Of a stretch of DNA of 64,000 nucleotides, positions 34,100 to 44,679 are shown piece by piece (the first letter of the stretch is position 1; each line of letters begins with the position of its first letter). The DNA is from Xenopus tropicalis (Eukaryota; Chordata; Amphibia; Anura; Pipidae), in assembly GCF_000004195.4 (NCBI RefSeq), contig NC_030683.2:51845358-51909357 (forward strand). Direction: 5' to 3'. The notes beneath the pieces are model-generated. The model was not told the DNA's origin. It made no database searches and was given only the letters and a program-made list of their open reading frames with translations. The translations under genes and the position numbers were made by a program.

Positions 34100-36755
34100 T
34101 CAGATAAAGAAAAGCTCATTATACAGAGGGCTTTTCTGTGCACTGGTAATTTTATTAACTACCATTTCCTCGTAACAGTTGCTCATAAGACCCACAGGAA
34201 GTGAAACTACTTTTCTGAAAAAAAAAAGTATGTTAAGTCCTAATTATTGAACTCTTGTTCAGTGGGCAGACTTAGGTAGCATACTTACAATATGCAAAGC
34301 TCTGCATTCCCTCCATGTATCTTGGATGGCTGGCTCATGACATATTATAGTAGTGTATATTCAAACTACAATGATTTATCAAATATTGAGTTAAAACATT
34401 TAGTTCCCTAATGTTAGTTCATGAAAAAGTTGAAAGTTTAGTTCATGAAAAAAACCATTCTCCTGCAAATGAATCATTTTATGTCTTCGGTAATGGTTCT
34501 GTAAACAAATAAAAGAAATAATAACAAAGTCCCTCACAATGGGCACATCATTATGTATTTGAATGGAAATTATTCTAGAATTCCACTTGTTCAAAAATTC
34601 TAAAGAGTTGTCAAAAATTGCTTATGAAATGTATGGGAAGCTTGAACAATGCAAGAACATTTTTCAGAATCAGGAAAGGACTGTAAATACCCAAGGACAA
34701 AAAAGCACAAAAACCTTTGATACAATGCAAGATTTGTTGAGAGAAATAGAGGTTTTCAAATGTTGATAAATCTGCCCTTTAATATGTTCTCCAACACAAC
34801 AGTAGTTTCTGAACTGCAGAAATGTAGTAGATAAAAGAACAGCAAGTCCTTTATGACAACATGGTTCTACAGTGACAAGGGTGGGGACAATAATTTGGTG
34901 GTGCTGACCTACTGTACAACATGGTTTACTCCATATCTTGATATCTGATATTTTGCTTTAACAGTGGTATGGTGTAGTCTTATTTAATATTGCAGACAGG
35001 GGAAGAAGGATAGCCCCTGTGACTTAATTATTGAAGGACTGATAGGCTCACTGTGCTAGCAAAATATTTCATAAAAATATGACTTGGTCTGAAATAAACA
35101 GCATATTTATAAAGGTTTACTGTTTTTCTTATCTGTGAATGAATGGCATACAGAGCTCATTTTTTTTTCTTTGCTTGGATTATGACAAACATTGTATTTT
35201 ATACCACTCTAAACCTGCTATAAGTTAATAGGATGTAAATTGTATTCTAAAACCATTTGTTACATAGCTTTATAAACATGCTCATTGATGTGTTTGAAGT
35301 CTAACACTGGCCATGGGGGTTCTCAGCATTTAACCAGCTATAAGAAGAATGCTACTAGCAGTGCTTAGCTGCAGCACACTCATCTGACTTCGGCATATTT
35401 GCAGAAGCTGCTAACATGTTTAGGTTGTTTGCTTATGATACTTACCTGAGGTTTTTATTAGTATAATAGACATGCACATTTTAATTTTTTCTCTCAGAAA
35501 TATAGTCAAACATCTAAATCACAGTCTAATTTATTTAGGGCCACACACATAAATTAGTTGCATTACCATATTAATATAATGGAACATTTAGGCATGCAGG
35601 TGAAATAAAGGGAATGGCAATTTAAAAATGCAAAATCCAATTTAATTTTTCTGTTTAATGCAGGTCTTGTGAGATCAATTAGGTGAATACCATTTTTTCT
35701 GATCTTTCACAAGCAATTACAGAACCATGAATATTTGATTTCTGAATGAGGTAGCATATGATAATAATGTCCACTGTGCAGATCATTCTCTATATATCCT
35801 ACTTGACAAGGTTACATTTCTATTCAGCAGAGCTTCATAATGTTGCAAAGGTTGTGAATAACATTTCCATAATTTGAATAATCAGTGAAAATAAATAAAA
35901 ACAATGTACTTTTGATAAAGCAGTAAATCGGTGTGTTTCCTCTTTGCCACTGAGCATTTTATTCCCATCTGATTACTTTTATCTCAGTGTGACTGCCTTC
36001 ATGCCAGGAAAGAGCTAATTAATTATTGGAAGCTAAATATGTGGCACTACCATCCATTATAGCTAAAGGACGATTATTTGTGGAGAGACAACTTAGTTGA
36101 AAATATTGTTGAAATATTATTAACACATACAGTATGTACCAAAAAAGATAGTTGTATGTCTAATGTATTATTTTAAAATAATGGCAGAACATACATGGCT
36201 ATACTCATTCACCAATATAGTTAGTCTACCTGGTTTAATACATAAACCACATCTACTGAAAACCTTTACAGCACATGATATCAATTGATACTTGAACCAT
36301 TTCCCCAAATACTTGCTACTACAAAATGTATCTCAGACACCAATATCTGTGTAACAACATTAATAATATATGTTGTTCTCATTGGTGGAATTCTTCTAAG
36401 TTACTCCAGTTTAAAGGTTACATGTCAGTAACAGGTTTTTTTTTCTTTTTTAATAAAAAAATAAAAAAAAAAACTGCACCATAATCAAAAAGGAGCTAGC
36501 TCAAGAGACAGGATGGTAGGCCAAAAATCAGACAATTACTGCTGTACAAGAACTGTATGTTTCCTCCCCTGCATCTCTTACACAACTTGAATGAAAATGA
36601 TATTATTATACCTGATACCTCCAACAGAAATCTAAATTTTCTCTGTTCCTCCAGCAGTATGTAATGTGCTGATACTAGTGACAACACACTGGGAAATTAT
36701 AAGTAATGTGAGCAGCAGGACCAGATGCAAAAAATGTAAACTGCAGTCTTGACCT
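34100..36755. other. Intronic spacer, partly unique sequence
   Basis: No repeat boundary or gene recognised. 35650-36075 has balanced composition and TAATTA-type words and may be a conserved non-coding element (see findings). Confidence 0.4.
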
Positions 36756-36760
36756 AGATC

Positions 36761-36811
36761 TACTAGTTATTTTTATATTTGATTCCATTATGGTAATGTG
36801 CTTTGGAATAT

Positions 36812-36850
<39 letters not shown>

Positions 36851-36902
36851 CATATTCAACAGCACATTACTATAATAGAATCAAACATAAAAATAACTGG
36901 TA
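36761..36902. repeat. 54-bp inverted repeat with (TAA)n loop
   Basis: Arm 36761-36814 (tactagttatttttatattt...) pairs with 36849-36902 (...aaaaataactggta) with about six mismatches. The loop 36815-36848 is a (TAA)n microsatellite. Confidence 0.9.
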
Positions 36903-37180
36903 GATTATTATTGGTAGTAGTAGTACTAGCAGCAGTAGTAGTAATAGTCGTAGTAGTAATTATTAATAATAAGCACTGTTAGTAGTTATTAGTAGAAAAG
37001 TAATGCATGAATGGTGTAATGTTGAACTTGACAGCTTACAGATAATAATAATAGTGGCAGTAGTAGTAGAAGTAGTAGTAGTAATAGTAGTAGTAGTAAT
37101 TATTGATAATAAGTAGTGTTAGTATTTATTAGTAGAAAAGTAATGCATAAATGATGTAATGTTGAACTTGACAGCTTGCA
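36903..37180. repeat. Tandem duplication, about 140 bp period, with (AGT)n
   Basis: The block tagtagaaaagtaatgcat, then gatgtaat, gttgaacttgacagctt occurs at about 36991-37040 and again at about 37131-37180. Each copy is preceded by an imperfect (AGT)n stretch. Confidence 0.85.
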
Positions 37181-37189
37181 GATATTATT

Positions 37190-38945
37190 TCCAAACAAAT
37201 AGCAGCCCATTCTTTAAAAATGCAGGTCGCAACATACTGGTACTAAGAGAGCAGGATTTGCAATAATAAACAGCAACAGAGGGGATGGAAACTTATTTTT
37301 CTAAATAAATGAATTGTCATACAATTAGAGGAAGATTACAAACAAGATAACATTATTGAAGTGTCTCAAACATTTTGGTAGCAGTGTGGGGGCAATAATC
37401 TGTGGCAAGAATTTTCACCTTAGCATTTATATGCCCTCAATATGTATTTTCAGAGCTTTAACCAAAGCAACAATGAACAAGATACAACTAAAAATCTTAC
37501 ATTGCAAAAGGCTAATTTTGTGTTTTTGTGCTTTTTGACTTTTATTACATTACCCACTGTAAGGTTTTACATTTACATTACCCCAGGGTGGAACTGCTAG
37601 ACTTCTAGAGGGCACAAGAGAGCAAATTAGGGAATAGGGGTGGAAGGGGGGAGGTTTATGTGTCTCTCCCTGCCTGCCAATCACTAATACAGTGCTGACT
37701 AACACAGTCAGTGATGTATTCATGGGAAAAGTCACATGCCTCTGCCCTCCAAAACCTGTGGCAATTTCCACACAGCACAATGCCAGTTGCAGCTTTTTTT
37801 CAACTTCTATAGTTAGATAAACTAATATTCTACTCTTTAAGAAAAACAGGACAAAATATCAAAATTTGGGTACATGGTGCAAATGTTTTGGGAAAATCAT
37901 CCAATAGTAAATAGTAGACGTTAATGAAGATTTTTGTCAGTTACCTGTTTATACTGTACCTTTAGTAATAACCAAGGTGCACCAAAGCATCATCATTTGC
38001 TGTGGTCGCATTACCTGTTACATTGGAATTCAAGGTCATACAGTCTTCTTATATGAGGAATAAAAGATTGATAAATATACAAAAAAGGAAAAAAATCAAA
38101 GCAGTACTGCACGGATAAGCAGACATTTTCAGATCATTATGTTCAACAAATGCATCCCTTCATGTTATGCCACTCACCTTAGCTTATTTGTTTTACTGAG
38201 ATAATGTTTTTGGTTTAGCAATGTACCTATTTATCACAATAGTCATCACTTTTATGATTGTTCTCTGCATTCATTTTAATTGCATGCCTGCATTTATTTT
38301 GTTTTGATAAATGGTTTTGTTTGCCATCTCTACCTTACATCTTGAAATTAAAGAGCGCTGAGAGATAAATAGTCTCCTAGCAACTCACTCTTCTCAGCAA
38401 TGGATATGTTTTCACTTTAATAACTGTCATTAGTGCCTGTTTAATCCTTTTTATTTGATGAGAGCAAATATGTTATAGAGTTCCATAATTGTCAATAATA
38501 TTGCTTGAGTTACTAGGAAAATTAAACATGACACCATGTTTCACTGACATATTCTTTCCAAAAGATACAATTCAGGGTCATGTTTATACTGGAATAGGAG
38601 TATATAAATGCCAGGGCCAGATTATTATCTCCCTGATGACATGAAGTTTATTGCATCCTTACTGTATCATCATAAAATAACACAAAAGTCAAACTTATAC
38701 TTCATAAGTAAATAAACATACAGGTAATAAGAAAGAGAGATTTGCAAAAATAATCAGCACCAAAGGCGATGGAAGCTTGTATTTCTAAATAAATTAACTG
38801 TCGAAAGGGATAGTAATAAAAGTAACAATTTATGAATATGTATTTTTTTGTATTACTTTTTTATTTCTTTATTAATTTTTTTAAATGGAGATGTACTGAA
38901 CACATTCTCTTGGACACATGCACTGGTGCTACTAGAAAATTAATA
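37190..38945. other. Intronic spacer, no gene
   Basis: Unique-looking sequence; 38210-38500 may be conserved non-coding DNA (see findings). Confidence 0.4.
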
Positions 38946-38954
38946 ATATATATA

Positions 38955-39118
38955 TAGAAAAAAGCTGGCGCACACAGGGAACTTTCAAAAAAATTTAGTT
39001 TTATTTGATCAACATTTCGGTCCTTTTGATAAACATCCAGAGTGAGGACTGAACCGTCAGTACAATAAAGATAACGTTTCACGAAATCATGAAAGTTCCC
39101 TGTGTTAACTAGCATTTA
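38955..39118. mobile_element. Short foldback repeat (agctggcgcacacaggg type)
   Basis: cacacagggaactttca (38972) pairs with tgaaagttccctgtgtt (39090). Interior aacatttcggtccttttgat and gagtgaggactgaaccg are also partly complementary. TA repeats lie on both flanks. Confidence 0.7.
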
Positions 39119-39483
39119 TATATACATTTATGTGAAAGGAGAAAAGCACGGCAGATATTGTCCACATTATTTGAGGATCCCCCCAGGATCTAATATGTGC
39201 TAGATCTCCCTAGACCCCTCTTCTGCTCAGTCACAGATGTGGGTTGATGAATGTTAGTATAAAGTGTTTGTGCTAAACATCTTGTTTAAAAAGGAAAGTT
39301 TAGCTCTTAAATCACTTGCAAAGAATGGTTTAGTTATGATACAGATGCCATGGCTACTAGACATGGTAATTAGTTCATTAGCCACCAGTACCCAGAGTAT
39401 ATAAGGTGTAGAGGACAGAGCATTTTTTAAAGCAAATTGTCTGAATGTCTGAAGTGAATTACCTTAATGCTGTATATTTGAAA

Positions 39484-39494
39484 GGGGGGGGGGG
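39484..39494. repeat. Poly-G run (11)
   Basis: Homopolymer run in the intron, 280 bp before the nrg3 exon. Its exact length may be unreliable. Confidence 0.9.
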
Positions 39495-39760
39495 TGAAGG
39501 TGAAGTGAGTGTTCAAAAAGTAGAAAGGCAATTATAAGTATATTCATCTTAATGAACTGTTCTCTGTAATGCTCCTTATGTGGTATTAATAGTTTAACTA
39601 AAAAATATTTTATCTGTTTGAGGATGACTGACATCAAACATAGCTTGTAGAGACAAAGCTGCATTGCATAGATCAATGATTAATGTTTATATTATGCACT
39701 GTACATTTTGGCACTATCATGCAAAGTATACATTTTAGCAAACAAATATTAAATATTAAA

Positions 39761-39771
39761 TATTTTTCCAG
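39761..39771 (+). promoter_or_regulatory. nrg3: Splice acceptor of the nrg3 exon
   Basis: Short T-rich tract tatttttccag directly before the exon. The polypyrimidine run is only about six bases, and the sequence upstream is A/T mixed (aaatattaaa), so the acceptor looks moderate rather than strong. That would be compatible with regulated inclusion, which I infer but cannot test. Confidence 0.85.
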
Positions 39772-39845
39772 GTGCAAAGAGGGCTATCAAGGTGTGCGTT
39801 GTGACCAGTTTTTGCCGAAAACAGATTCAGTTCTTTCTGATCCAA
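39772..39845 (+). CDS. nrg3: Neuregulin 3 internal exon: C-terminal part of EGF-like domain and start of stem
   Basis: This 74-bp exon reads G + 24 codons + A. The translation is CKEGYQGVRCDQFLPK followed by TDSVLSDP. It holds the last two cysteines of an EGF-like domain (CKEGYQGVRC) and the start of the juxtamembrane stem. I recognise this as neuregulin 3; NRG1 and NRG2 differ here. The protein is a membrane-anchored growth factor whose shed EGF domain binds ERBB4, mainly in the nervous system. The acceptor is tatttttccag ending at 39771, and the donor gtaggt starts at 39846. The first base completes an Arg codon begun in the preceding exon (phase 2). The last base opens a codon that would be Thr if the next exon continues as in mammals (phase 1). 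Neuregulin EGF domains are split by an intron between cysteines 4 and 5, as here. A second GT donor 4 nt downstream (39850) would shift the frame. Identity is confident; the exact donor is slightly less so. Confidence 0.93.
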
Positions 39846-39855
39846 GTAGGTGATC
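39846..39855 (+). promoter_or_regulatory. nrg3: Splice donor of the nrg3 exon, with a second GT four bases on
   Basis: The context is cca a|gtaggtgatc. Using the first GT (caa|gtaggt) leaves a phase-1 junction that allows the mammalian SDPT continuation. Using the second GT (tag|gtgatc) adds four bases and breaks the frame. I prefer the first. Confidence 0.8.
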
Positions 39856-40199
39856 ATTTGTTTTTTAATCGACTAAAAAGTCATTATATATTATTATTTA
39901 ACTTGCATTTGTAATATTTGTTACAAAACTTAATGTAAAATAATTTTAGCACTTTTTTAGACTTTTGCACAGTACATAATTAAAAGATATACACATTCAT
40001 TAGTTTTAACCCTTCAGGGTACTATTCGATCCAGAAATGATAAATTAGTAACATAAATACTGTTTAAATAGTTAATACATATTTGTTTCATAACTGTTTA
40101 TATCATCTTCTTTTTTAATCCCTAAGATACTGGCAATAAACCCTGCATATTTGTTTTTACTGACAGGTTTTTATAAACTATTTACAGGTCATTAGTTAA

Positions 40200-40524
40200 G
40201 GGCTCTGGTACACGGGGAGATTAGTCGCCCGCGGCAAAACTCTCTGCTCGCGGGCGACTAATCTCCCCGAGTTGCCTTCCCCCTGCCATCCCACCGGCGA
40301 ACATGTAAGTCGCCGGCGGGATGGCAGACGCGGCGGCGCGATTTCGCAAATCTCGCAAGTCTTTTTCGGCGATTTCCGGAAATCGCCCCGCTGCGTCTGC
40401 CATCCCGCCGGCGACTTACATGTTCGCCGGTGGGATGGCAGGGGTAGGCAACTCGGGGAGATTAGTCGCCCGCGAACAGGGAGTTTTATCGCGGGCGACT
40501 AATCTCCTCCGTGTGCCAGAGCCC
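40200..40524. mobile_element. GC-rich multi-hairpin MITE with TAA target duplication
   Basis: The termini gggctctggtacacgg and ccgtgtgccagagccc are inverted repeats, flanked by TAA on both sides (40197-40199 and 40525-40527), the TWA signature of PIF/Harbinger. Near the left terminus ggggagattagtcgcccgcg pairs with cgcgggcgactaatctcccc, and a similar hairpin lies near the right end. The centre pairs gccatcccaccggcgaacat with atgttcgccggtgggatggc. Open frames on both strands here come from the palindromic GC-rich sequence and are not genes. Confidence 0.85.
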
Positions 40525-40859
40525 TAAAGGGAGATAAAGACCTCTGAATAAATAAAACCCTTTATTGCCCTGCTACAGTCTTTGTAAAAAAAAAAAAAAG
40601 AAGCTCATTATCCAGAGGATTTGTCTGTGGACTGGTACTGTAAATTGCATTGCCGGCTTCTCTTCTGCAAAGTGTGACTCAGAAGAATAATACATTTAAC
40701 GGGAAGTTTGAAAGTGAAAATCATCACAGACTATCTCCCTTAAAGGGCCTCTATCATGTACTGGTTGTGTGTAAATTTAAGGCATTTTAAATTCTAGAGA
40801 ATTGTGTGCCTGGAATAGTGGGTTGGTACAAACATTTAATGCCTCCAACATTGACTTTG

Positions 40860-42270
40860 ACAGGGAAGATTTTCAAACTGCTGCCACTCTTCCAGCTTTG
40901 AAGCTACACCCCCCAAACTTGAATAACATAATAATGGGGGTCACCCTGAATTGAACAGCAACATTTCTTGGATGACCCCAAAGTGGGAGGGGCCAACAAC
41001 AGCCAATCAAATATCACCCATTGACCTTTATGGGGAAATTGAAACTGCTGCCAATCATTGAGCTTTGAGGCTACACACCCCAAACTTGAATCACAAAGTC
41101 ATGGGGTCAGCCTGAATGAAAATATGAGATTGTTGAATGCCCAAAAGTGGGCAGAGCTGTGGACAGCCAATCAGATTTTACCTATTGACTTGGCGGAAGT
41201 TCAACCTGCTGCCATTCTCACACTAATAACGCCGGGGTCCCCAAACTTTTCACAGTTGGTCACCAGGGGACTGCAGTTTTAGTTTTGAAAAGTGGGTGGA
41301 GCCACCATCATCCAATCAGATATTACCTTTTGAATTTTATTGGTTTGATGCCAGGATTCCCTAACTTTGCACACTCAGTCATACTCAGTGTTAGAAAAAG
41401 TGGGCAGGCCACCAAAAGCCAATCAGATTTCACCTATACACTTCATGCGTTTAAATTTAAACTGCTGCCATTTTTTAAATATTAATACTAAAGTCCCCAA
41501 ACTTTGCAGAGCTAGTCACCAGGTAACTGTCGTCCAGAGTTTGAAAAAGTGTGTGGATCCACCAACAGCCAATCATATTTTAACTACTGATTTTCAAGGG
41601 GGAAATTCAACCTGCTGCCATTCTGACAGTATTAACACCAGGGTCACTAGAGGACTGCATTTTTAGGTTAAAAAAGTGGGTGGAGCCACCAAAAGCCAAT
41701 CAGACTTCACCTATTGTTTTTAATTTAAAATGCTGCCTTTCTCACACTATTTATGTCAGGGTTCCCAAAGTTTGAACAGTTAGTCCCTGACTGCCACTAA
41801 CAGCCAATCAGATTTCATCCACTGAATTTTATTGGTTTAAATTTAAAATGCTGCCATTCTCACACTATTTATGCCAGGGTGCCCACTATTTGTCACTGGG
41901 TGACTTCGACTCAAGGTCGAAAGTAGAAAAAGTGGGCACACCCACCAACTACCATCACAATTCACCTATTGACTTTTATTGGTTTCAATTTAAACTGCTG
42001 CCGTTCTTTAACTATTAATCCTAGGGTCCCTAAACTTTGCAGAGTTAGTCACTGGGAAAGTGCAGTTCCAGGTTAGAAAAAGTGGGCGGAGCCACCAACC
42101 ACCAATCGCATGTCACTTGATGACTTTCAGTGGGGAAATTTAAATTGCTGCTACTCAGGCACTATTAAAACCAGGGTCCCCAAACTTTGAACAGTGGTTT
42201 TTACTATATAACTGTGGTCCAAGATTAGAAAAAGTGGGCGGAGCCAATAACAGATCAGATTTAATTTAGT
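40860..42270. repeat. Degenerate tandem array, units about 110-165 bp, carrying CCAAT boxes
   Basis: About ten units share the order aaagtgggcggagccacc, aacagccaatcagatttcac, attgactttt, aaactgctgccattctcac, then ccccaaactttg. The CCAAT motif recurs at 41004, 41167, 41312, 41419, 41569, 41696, 41814 and 42102. Units are well diverged with indels, so the array is old. Short open frames across it follow the repeat and are not genes. Confidence 0.85.
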
Positions 42271-42862
42271 GACTTCACGTTTTTCAACCCAACATGAAGT
42301 TTGTTCTCAAACTTCCCTTTCTAGTAGTTCAATTCAGATTTTTCCCATATACTGTACAGAGGGCAGGAGTGAGTTCAAAGAAGATCAGCGAAGGCCAGGT
42401 GAAATCAAATGATCAGATTACATAAAATCAGATACGTAGCTGATAATTGTAGTAACATTTTGGGGCTGATTCACTAAAGGTCAATAAAACGAGCGCTATT
42501 TATAGCATGCGTTAAAAATGTTATCACTTCTTATTTTTTGCGACTTAACGCTCGATTCACTTAAAGGACACACGTCATAATTAAGAAGCAATTTTATTGT
42601 CATTATTTATCTGGCGATAACACATTTTCAAGCGGTATTTTCTGCCGCATGTGATATATTTTTCATGCGATATTACCGAGCGATATTCCACAAGCGTTAC
42701 GCATCGTGTACCATATGACTTCCGCTATTTTGTGCAGTTCTGCTGTGATGGTTGAGATGGAGAGTTCTATGTGATTCTAGTGCTATGTAATTAAACATTT
42801 CTGTTTTTACTATTTGTTGTGGGGGGGGGGGGAGGACTCACCCACTCCAAGGGACAGGAGCC

Positions 42863-43118
42863 TTAAAGTGATACTGACACTAAAAAACAGCTCCTAAACC
42901 TGACTGTTTTGCCAACCTGACTGTCCCTTCTCAGCCTGTCGGTTATAGCTTCTAATGCTAACAGACTCCTGCTGCACAGATATGGCAGCCCCCTCATAGG
43001 GGAACATTGGGAATCAGATAGGTAATGTAAAAGCTTTGGGCAAATACTTTTATGGCAAAATTATTAAGGTCATGCAAAAACAATCTTATGCTAGCTTAAT
43101 TTCTGGTGTCAGTGCTTA
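42863..43118 (+). mobile_element. TTAAAGTGATACTGACAC MITE nested in the Harbinger element
   Basis: Begins TTAAAGTGATACTGACACTA and ends tttctggtgtcagtgctta, which are inverted repeats. It lies wholly within 42462-43657 and so inserted after it. Confidence 0.7.
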
Positions 43119-43184
43119 TTGTGCTTATTGTGTTTGTTTTTTATTCTAGTAAAGATTGTAGGTACATACAAGAAAAGTAATTGT

Positions 43185-43385
43185 TTACGATTTCTCCCCA
43201 TACTTGATTGCCTCTGTCATCTGCATGGGATATATGGGATGAATTGGGTCATCTAGGTCATCAGCCACAAACCCAGGCAATCCATAACGATTGGCAATAT
43301 TGTGCAGTACAGCACAGGCTAATACAATGTGTGGCACTTTACTGGGGCTGTACATCAGGCTTCCACCCAAATTACCGCCTCCCCC
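43185..43385 (-). pseudogene. PIF/Harbinger transposase C-terminal fragment
   Basis: Reads GGSLMYSPSKVPHIVLACAV, then LHNIANRYGLPG. The spacing of Y-SP-KV and AC-VLHN is that of the C-terminal end of PIF/Harbinger (HARBI1-like) nucleases. There the enzyme would cut at the GGGGC termini of this element family. Only about 65 residues remain of a protein usually 350-400 aa long; the catalytic residues are gone. Confidence 0.75.
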
Positions 43386-43659
43386 AAGTAGGTGTTAATA
43401 TTCGCACAGCTTCTCGCGATATTTAGCTCGTTAAACGCTTCATGGGCTTTTGTGAATAATGCGTTAGTATTCTTTCCATTTGATAATTACCACAATGCGT
43501 TAAAAATAATGCATTGTGGTAATGTGCTATTTTATGCACGCGATATGCGGATTAACGCATGCGAAATTACTTTGATGAATCGGTACTTATTTATCGCATG
43601 CTTTTTAATGCAAAAAGGCATGCGATAAGCGTTATTGACCTTTAGTGAATCGGCCCCTT

Positions 43660-44655
43660 TGTCTTCTAAAGGGCAAACCCCCCAAAAAAGCCCTATTTTT
43701 TTAGACTCGCTTTTACCCTAAAAACTGTTTATTTGATGGTGTGAATAGTAAATAGTGTATTTTGACCACTTATTACTCTTATCATTCTTTTTGCATTATT
43801 GATTTTATTGAATTTTTATTCTCTACCCTCCCCATATCATAGCCACTGAATTTGCCCAGCCAGACCACATTACCCACAAATAAGAGTGAGAGTTGACTAC
43901 AGCTTTAATAAACACAATGCAACAACTAGAAAGTACCTAATTATGTACAACAGCAGTTAACTTCATTCTATATGTCAGCCACTGTGTCGACAGGAACTTT
44001 TAATACTAGCTTAGGGTGGGGGCTTGTCTACGAGACTGCGGATCGATGAAATCGGGGTGGTGTCATAACACAATGAGGGTGGAATTGTAATGTCACTGGC
44101 CACAGCTTGTGAACTAGCACTAGAGTAGGGCAGGGTAGAGGGGCTAGCTGCGAGAGGGATTTAAAGGCTGTTTGTTGCTGCTACTTGTTCTTGCTTGTAT
44201 AACTGTTGTTTCACAGTGTGACTGATGTTCAGGTTTACAGGTTTAACCACAATTTACTTTGTATGATCATTTTTTTCAATTGATTGTACCGTTTTATTTA
44301 ATTTATTGAATTTTAAGTTCTGTTTTGCTCTTTTTTTTTTACTTTTCATGGCTTGTGTTATCATTTTACAGTGTAACTAATGAACAGGCATTCTGTATGC
44401 AAATAACAAAGCATAATCAATTTTTTTATTGCATTTTCTGTGATATAATTACATTTTCAGTTCTCAGTTGCTGTTAATTACTTGCTTGCATAACTGTCAG
44501 AGTGACACTAGTTCACCACTAAACACTTTCATTGATTTCACTGTGTTTCCTCTTTGCCATTTCTGTTCATTACTTGTTTTTGGCCATAACATTTTCAATG
44601 TTTATTGTGATAAGTGACCATGTTTTCTCACTACACAGCTAAGCTCTTGTGTCAA
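43660..44655. other. Intronic spacer, no recognised feature
   Basis: AT-rich; a slightly GC-richer part at 44000-44170. Nothing recognised. Confidence 0.4.
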
Positions 44656-44679
44656 GTGTACATATATATACAGTATATA

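Larger units (their letters stand above)
1..39771 (+). other. nrg3: nrg3 intron upstream of the EGF exon (3' portion)
   Basis: The interval is inferred to be one intron because I recognise no other exon in it. In particular I did not find sequence for the first half of the EGF domain, which must lie in the preceding exon. The fill is AT-rich DNA with MITEs, LINE fragments and simple repeats, listed separately. An intron longer than 39 kb agrees with the very large introns known for vertebrate NRG3. Confidence 0.75.
42462..43657. mobile_element. PIF/Harbinger-derived element with transposase remnant
   Basis: The ends ggggctgattcactaaaggtc and gacctttagtgaatcggcccc are inverted repeats, flanked by TTT on both sides. 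Long subterminal inverted sequences contain gcatgcg/ttaacgc words. Inside, on the minus strand at 43185-43370, is the C-terminal part of a PIF/Harbinger DDE transposase. A TTAA-type MITE is nested at 42863-43118. The element is a large deletion derivative, not autonomous. Confidence 0.82.

Noticed and set aside
40221..40527. Overlapping 60-76 aa open frames on both strands with high GC
   Set aside because: They lie entirely in a palindromic MITE; opposing strands give similar peptides because the sequence is self-complementary.
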